A stretch of DNA of 33,605 nt, taken from NCBI RefSeq assembly GCF_014486675.1, contig NZ_JACTAC010000035.1, positions 1 to 33,605 of the forward strand, given 5' to 3'. Numbering within the stretch: position 1 is the first letter of the stretch; each line of letters opens with the position of its first letter. Source of the stretch: Flavobacterium macrobrachii (lineage in GTDB: Bacteria > Bacteroidota > Bacteroidia > Flavobacteriales > Flavobacteriaceae). Made by a program: the position numbers and the translations under genes. Positions 32,199 through 33,605 of this stretch are shown in pieces. Below the pieces are notes generated by a model. It did no database searches. It was not told where the DNA came from and worked only from the letters and a program-made list of their open reading frames with translations.

Positions 32199-33524
32199 TT
32201 AGTTTTGAGCTTTGTCTTTACCTGGAACGTAGTCTAAAATTAATCTTTGATTTGGATTTAGATATTTTTTAGCAATGTTTCTAATTTCTTCTCTTGTAAT
32301 TGAACGGTAAATTTCGATTTCGGTATTTATTAAATTCACATCACCGTGTAATAAGTAGAATGAAGCCAAGTTTTCTGCAACACCTTCAACACTTGAATTA
32401 CTATTTACATAATTGTTTTCGTAGATGTTTTGAAGTTTTTGGAAATCTTTTTCAGAAATCAATTCGTTTTGAAGTTTTACAATTTCTTCATCAATTTCTC
32501 TTACTAAATCTTCCGAAGTTGCATCGCCTTGTGGCATTCCATAAAGAATGTATTGACCATAATCTTCTTGGCTATAGTTGAAAGCTCCAACTTGTAGTGC
32601 CATTTTCTTGTCGTCAACAATTTTTTTGTATAAACGAGAACTTTTACCATCGCTTAAAATGGTTGAAATCATGTCTAAAACTCTAGCATCACGTGTTTTC
32701 ATTGATGGCGTTCTGTATGAAGCAACAACCATTGGTTTTTGGATGTTTGGATCTTCATATTTTGCTCTGATTGTTTCTGTGATTGGTTCTTCAACAAAGG
32801 TTTGTTTTTTAATTTTTTCACCTCTTGGAATTGGTCCAAAGTATTTTTGTATCCAAGCTTTAGTTTGTGCAATATCAAGTTGTCCTGCAACTACAAGAAC
32901 TGCATTGTTTGGCGTGTAGAATTTTTTGTTAAACGCTTGAAATTCTGCCAAAGTAGCTGCATCAAGATGTTCCATAGAACCAATTGGCGCCCAACGATAA
33001 GGATGCACTTTAAACATATTTTTCTTTACCTCAGCAATTAAACTTCCATAAGGTTGATTGTCAACACGAAGTCTTTTTTCTTCTTTAACAACTTCATTTT
33101 GAGTATCAACACCAATTTGGTTAATTACTGGATGCATTAATCTTTCTGATTCCATCCAAAGACCAACTTCTAAACTATTTGAAGGGAAAACTTCAAAATA
33201 GTAGGTTCTATCTTCTGAAGTGTTTGCGTTATTTGTTCCACCATTAGCAGTTACAATTTTAAACCATTCACCTCTTTTAATATTTTCTGTACCTTCAAAT
33301 AATAGGTGTTCAAAAAAGTGAGCGAAACCCGTTCTTTCTGGATTTTCGTCTTTTGAACCTACATGATACATAACCGAAGTAATAACGACTGGAGCAGATT
33401 GGTCATTGTGTAAAATTACGTGCAATCCGTTGTCTAAGTCATATTCTTCAAAAGCAACCTTTTGAGCAGAAGCAACCCCGCTAAACATAAGTATTGAACT
33501 TAAAGCAATTAATGATTTTTTCAT
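32199..33524 (-). CDS. M16 family zinc metallopeptidase, catalytic subunit
   Basis: 441 residues, signal peptide 1-20 (ending ASAQ). The inverted zinc motif H-x-x-E-H is at His69-Phe-Phe-Glu72-His73 (AHFFEHLLFEGT), and the third ligand is likely Glu149 (NEVVKEEKR), 76 residues after His73, as in the family. It is predicted to degrade peptides in the periplasm. It is first in the operon with the inactive subunit 13 nt downstream, the common bipartite alpha/beta arrangement of M16B peptidases in bacteria. Confidence 0.94.
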   Translation of the reverse strand: MKKSLIALSSILMFSGVASAQKVAFEEYDLDNGLHVILHNDQSAPVVITSVMYHVGSKDENPERTGFAHFFEHLLFEGTENIKRGEWFKIVTANGGTNNANTSEDRTYYFEVFPSNSLEVGLWMESERLMHPVINQIGVDTQNEVVKEEKRLRVDNQPYGSLIAEVKKNMFKVHPYRWAPIGSMEHLDAATLAEFQAFNKKFYTPNNAVLVVAGQLDIAQTKAWIQKYFGPIPRGEKIKKQTFVEEPITETIRAKYEDPNIQKPMVVASYRTPSMKTRDARVLDMISTILSDGKSSRLYKKIVDDKKMALQVGAFNYSQEDYGQYILYGMPQGDATSEDLVREIDEEIVKLQNELISEKDFQKLQNIYENNYVNSNSSVEGVAENLASFYLLHGDVNLINTEIEIYRSITREEIRNIAKKYLNPNQRLILDYVPGKDKAQN

Positions 33525-33586
33525 AAAAAATTGAAATTTTTTTCGTTGATAGAATAGTTAGTAAGCCAACTTAACTTTTTGTTACA

Positions 33587-33594
33587 CAAAAATA
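33587..33594 (-). promoter_or_regulatory. Candidate -7 element of the M16 operon
   Basis: TATTTTTG on the minus strand matches TAnnTTTG, about 60 nt before the start codon. The -33 box would lie beyond the window end and cannot be checked. Confidence 0.35.
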
Positions 33595-33605
33595 CTTTTT
33601 TTAAC

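Noticed and set aside
1..33605. rRNA or tRNA genes
   Set aside because: I found no stretch with a tRNA cloverleaf plus conserved T-loop or with rRNA-like sequence while reading the intergenic regions; a tRNAscan run would settle it.

Overview
The window looks like a chromosomal segment of a member of the Bacteroidota, most likely Flavobacterium or a close relative. The DNA is AT-rich. Most genes lack Shine-Dalgarno sequences, and several start regions carry the Bacteroidota TAnnTTTG promoter element. The gene content fits: the gliding lipoprotein GldD, a DUF3078 protein, an HU - tiny basic protein - rng cluster, and an alpha-2-macroglobulin/PBP1C pair. I see no rRNA, tRNA, CRISPR array, prophage or complete insertion sequence with ends.

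Layout. 1-2180: the C-terminal part of a large outer-membrane barrel-like protein, cut by the window edge. 2399-2953: a secreted Lys/Ala-rich protein with a C-terminal PBCV-type basic adaptor motif. 3298-6995: class Ia ribonucleotide reductase (nrdB, nrdA), with a structured leader upstream and a REP-like element between the two genes. 7122-9177: a small unknown protein, a GNAT acetyltransferase and dGTPase (dgt). 9179-11234: an AT-richer accessory block with an XRE regulator, a lipoprotein and a transthyretin-like secreted protein. 11253-14025: a DUF3078 protein and dxs on the minus strand. 14113-14627: a YoeB-type toxin-antitoxin pair. 14645-15088: tadA. 15222-23993: a bacterial alpha-2-macroglobulin and pbpC, separated by a REP-associated tyrosine transposase (RAYT) that is preceded by two palindromic hairpins. 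24230-26450 (minus): rng, a 30-residue basic protein and HU. 26584-28694: mutY, ssb and gldD. 28721-30076: a lipoprotein with a heavy-metal-associated domain, and an EamA transporter. 30131-33524 (minus): a paired inactive/active M16 peptidase operon.

Functional themes. Three genes concern the dNTP pool (nrdA, nrdB, dgt), and mutY and ssb maintain DNA. rng, the tiny basic protein and tadA concern RNA and translation. The alpha-2-macroglobulin and PBP1C form the usual periplasmic pair for defence against proteases and repair of the wall.

The most interesting signals are non-coding. They are: (i) two copies of an interspersed element with conserved arms (a CCAG/CTGG stem with a 4-nt bulge) and a variable interior, one with a second repeat nested inside it; (ii) paired CCTAACAGGT hairpins next to the RAYT; (iii) a TTCTRAW heptad repeat found in intergenic DNA and also inserted in frame inside dxs; (iv) a dense nrdB leader with a palindrome, an 11-bp tandem repeat and a perfect DnaA box overlapping a candidate -7 element. 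I saw no clear new multi-gene system; the 9179-11234 block is the least explained set of genes.
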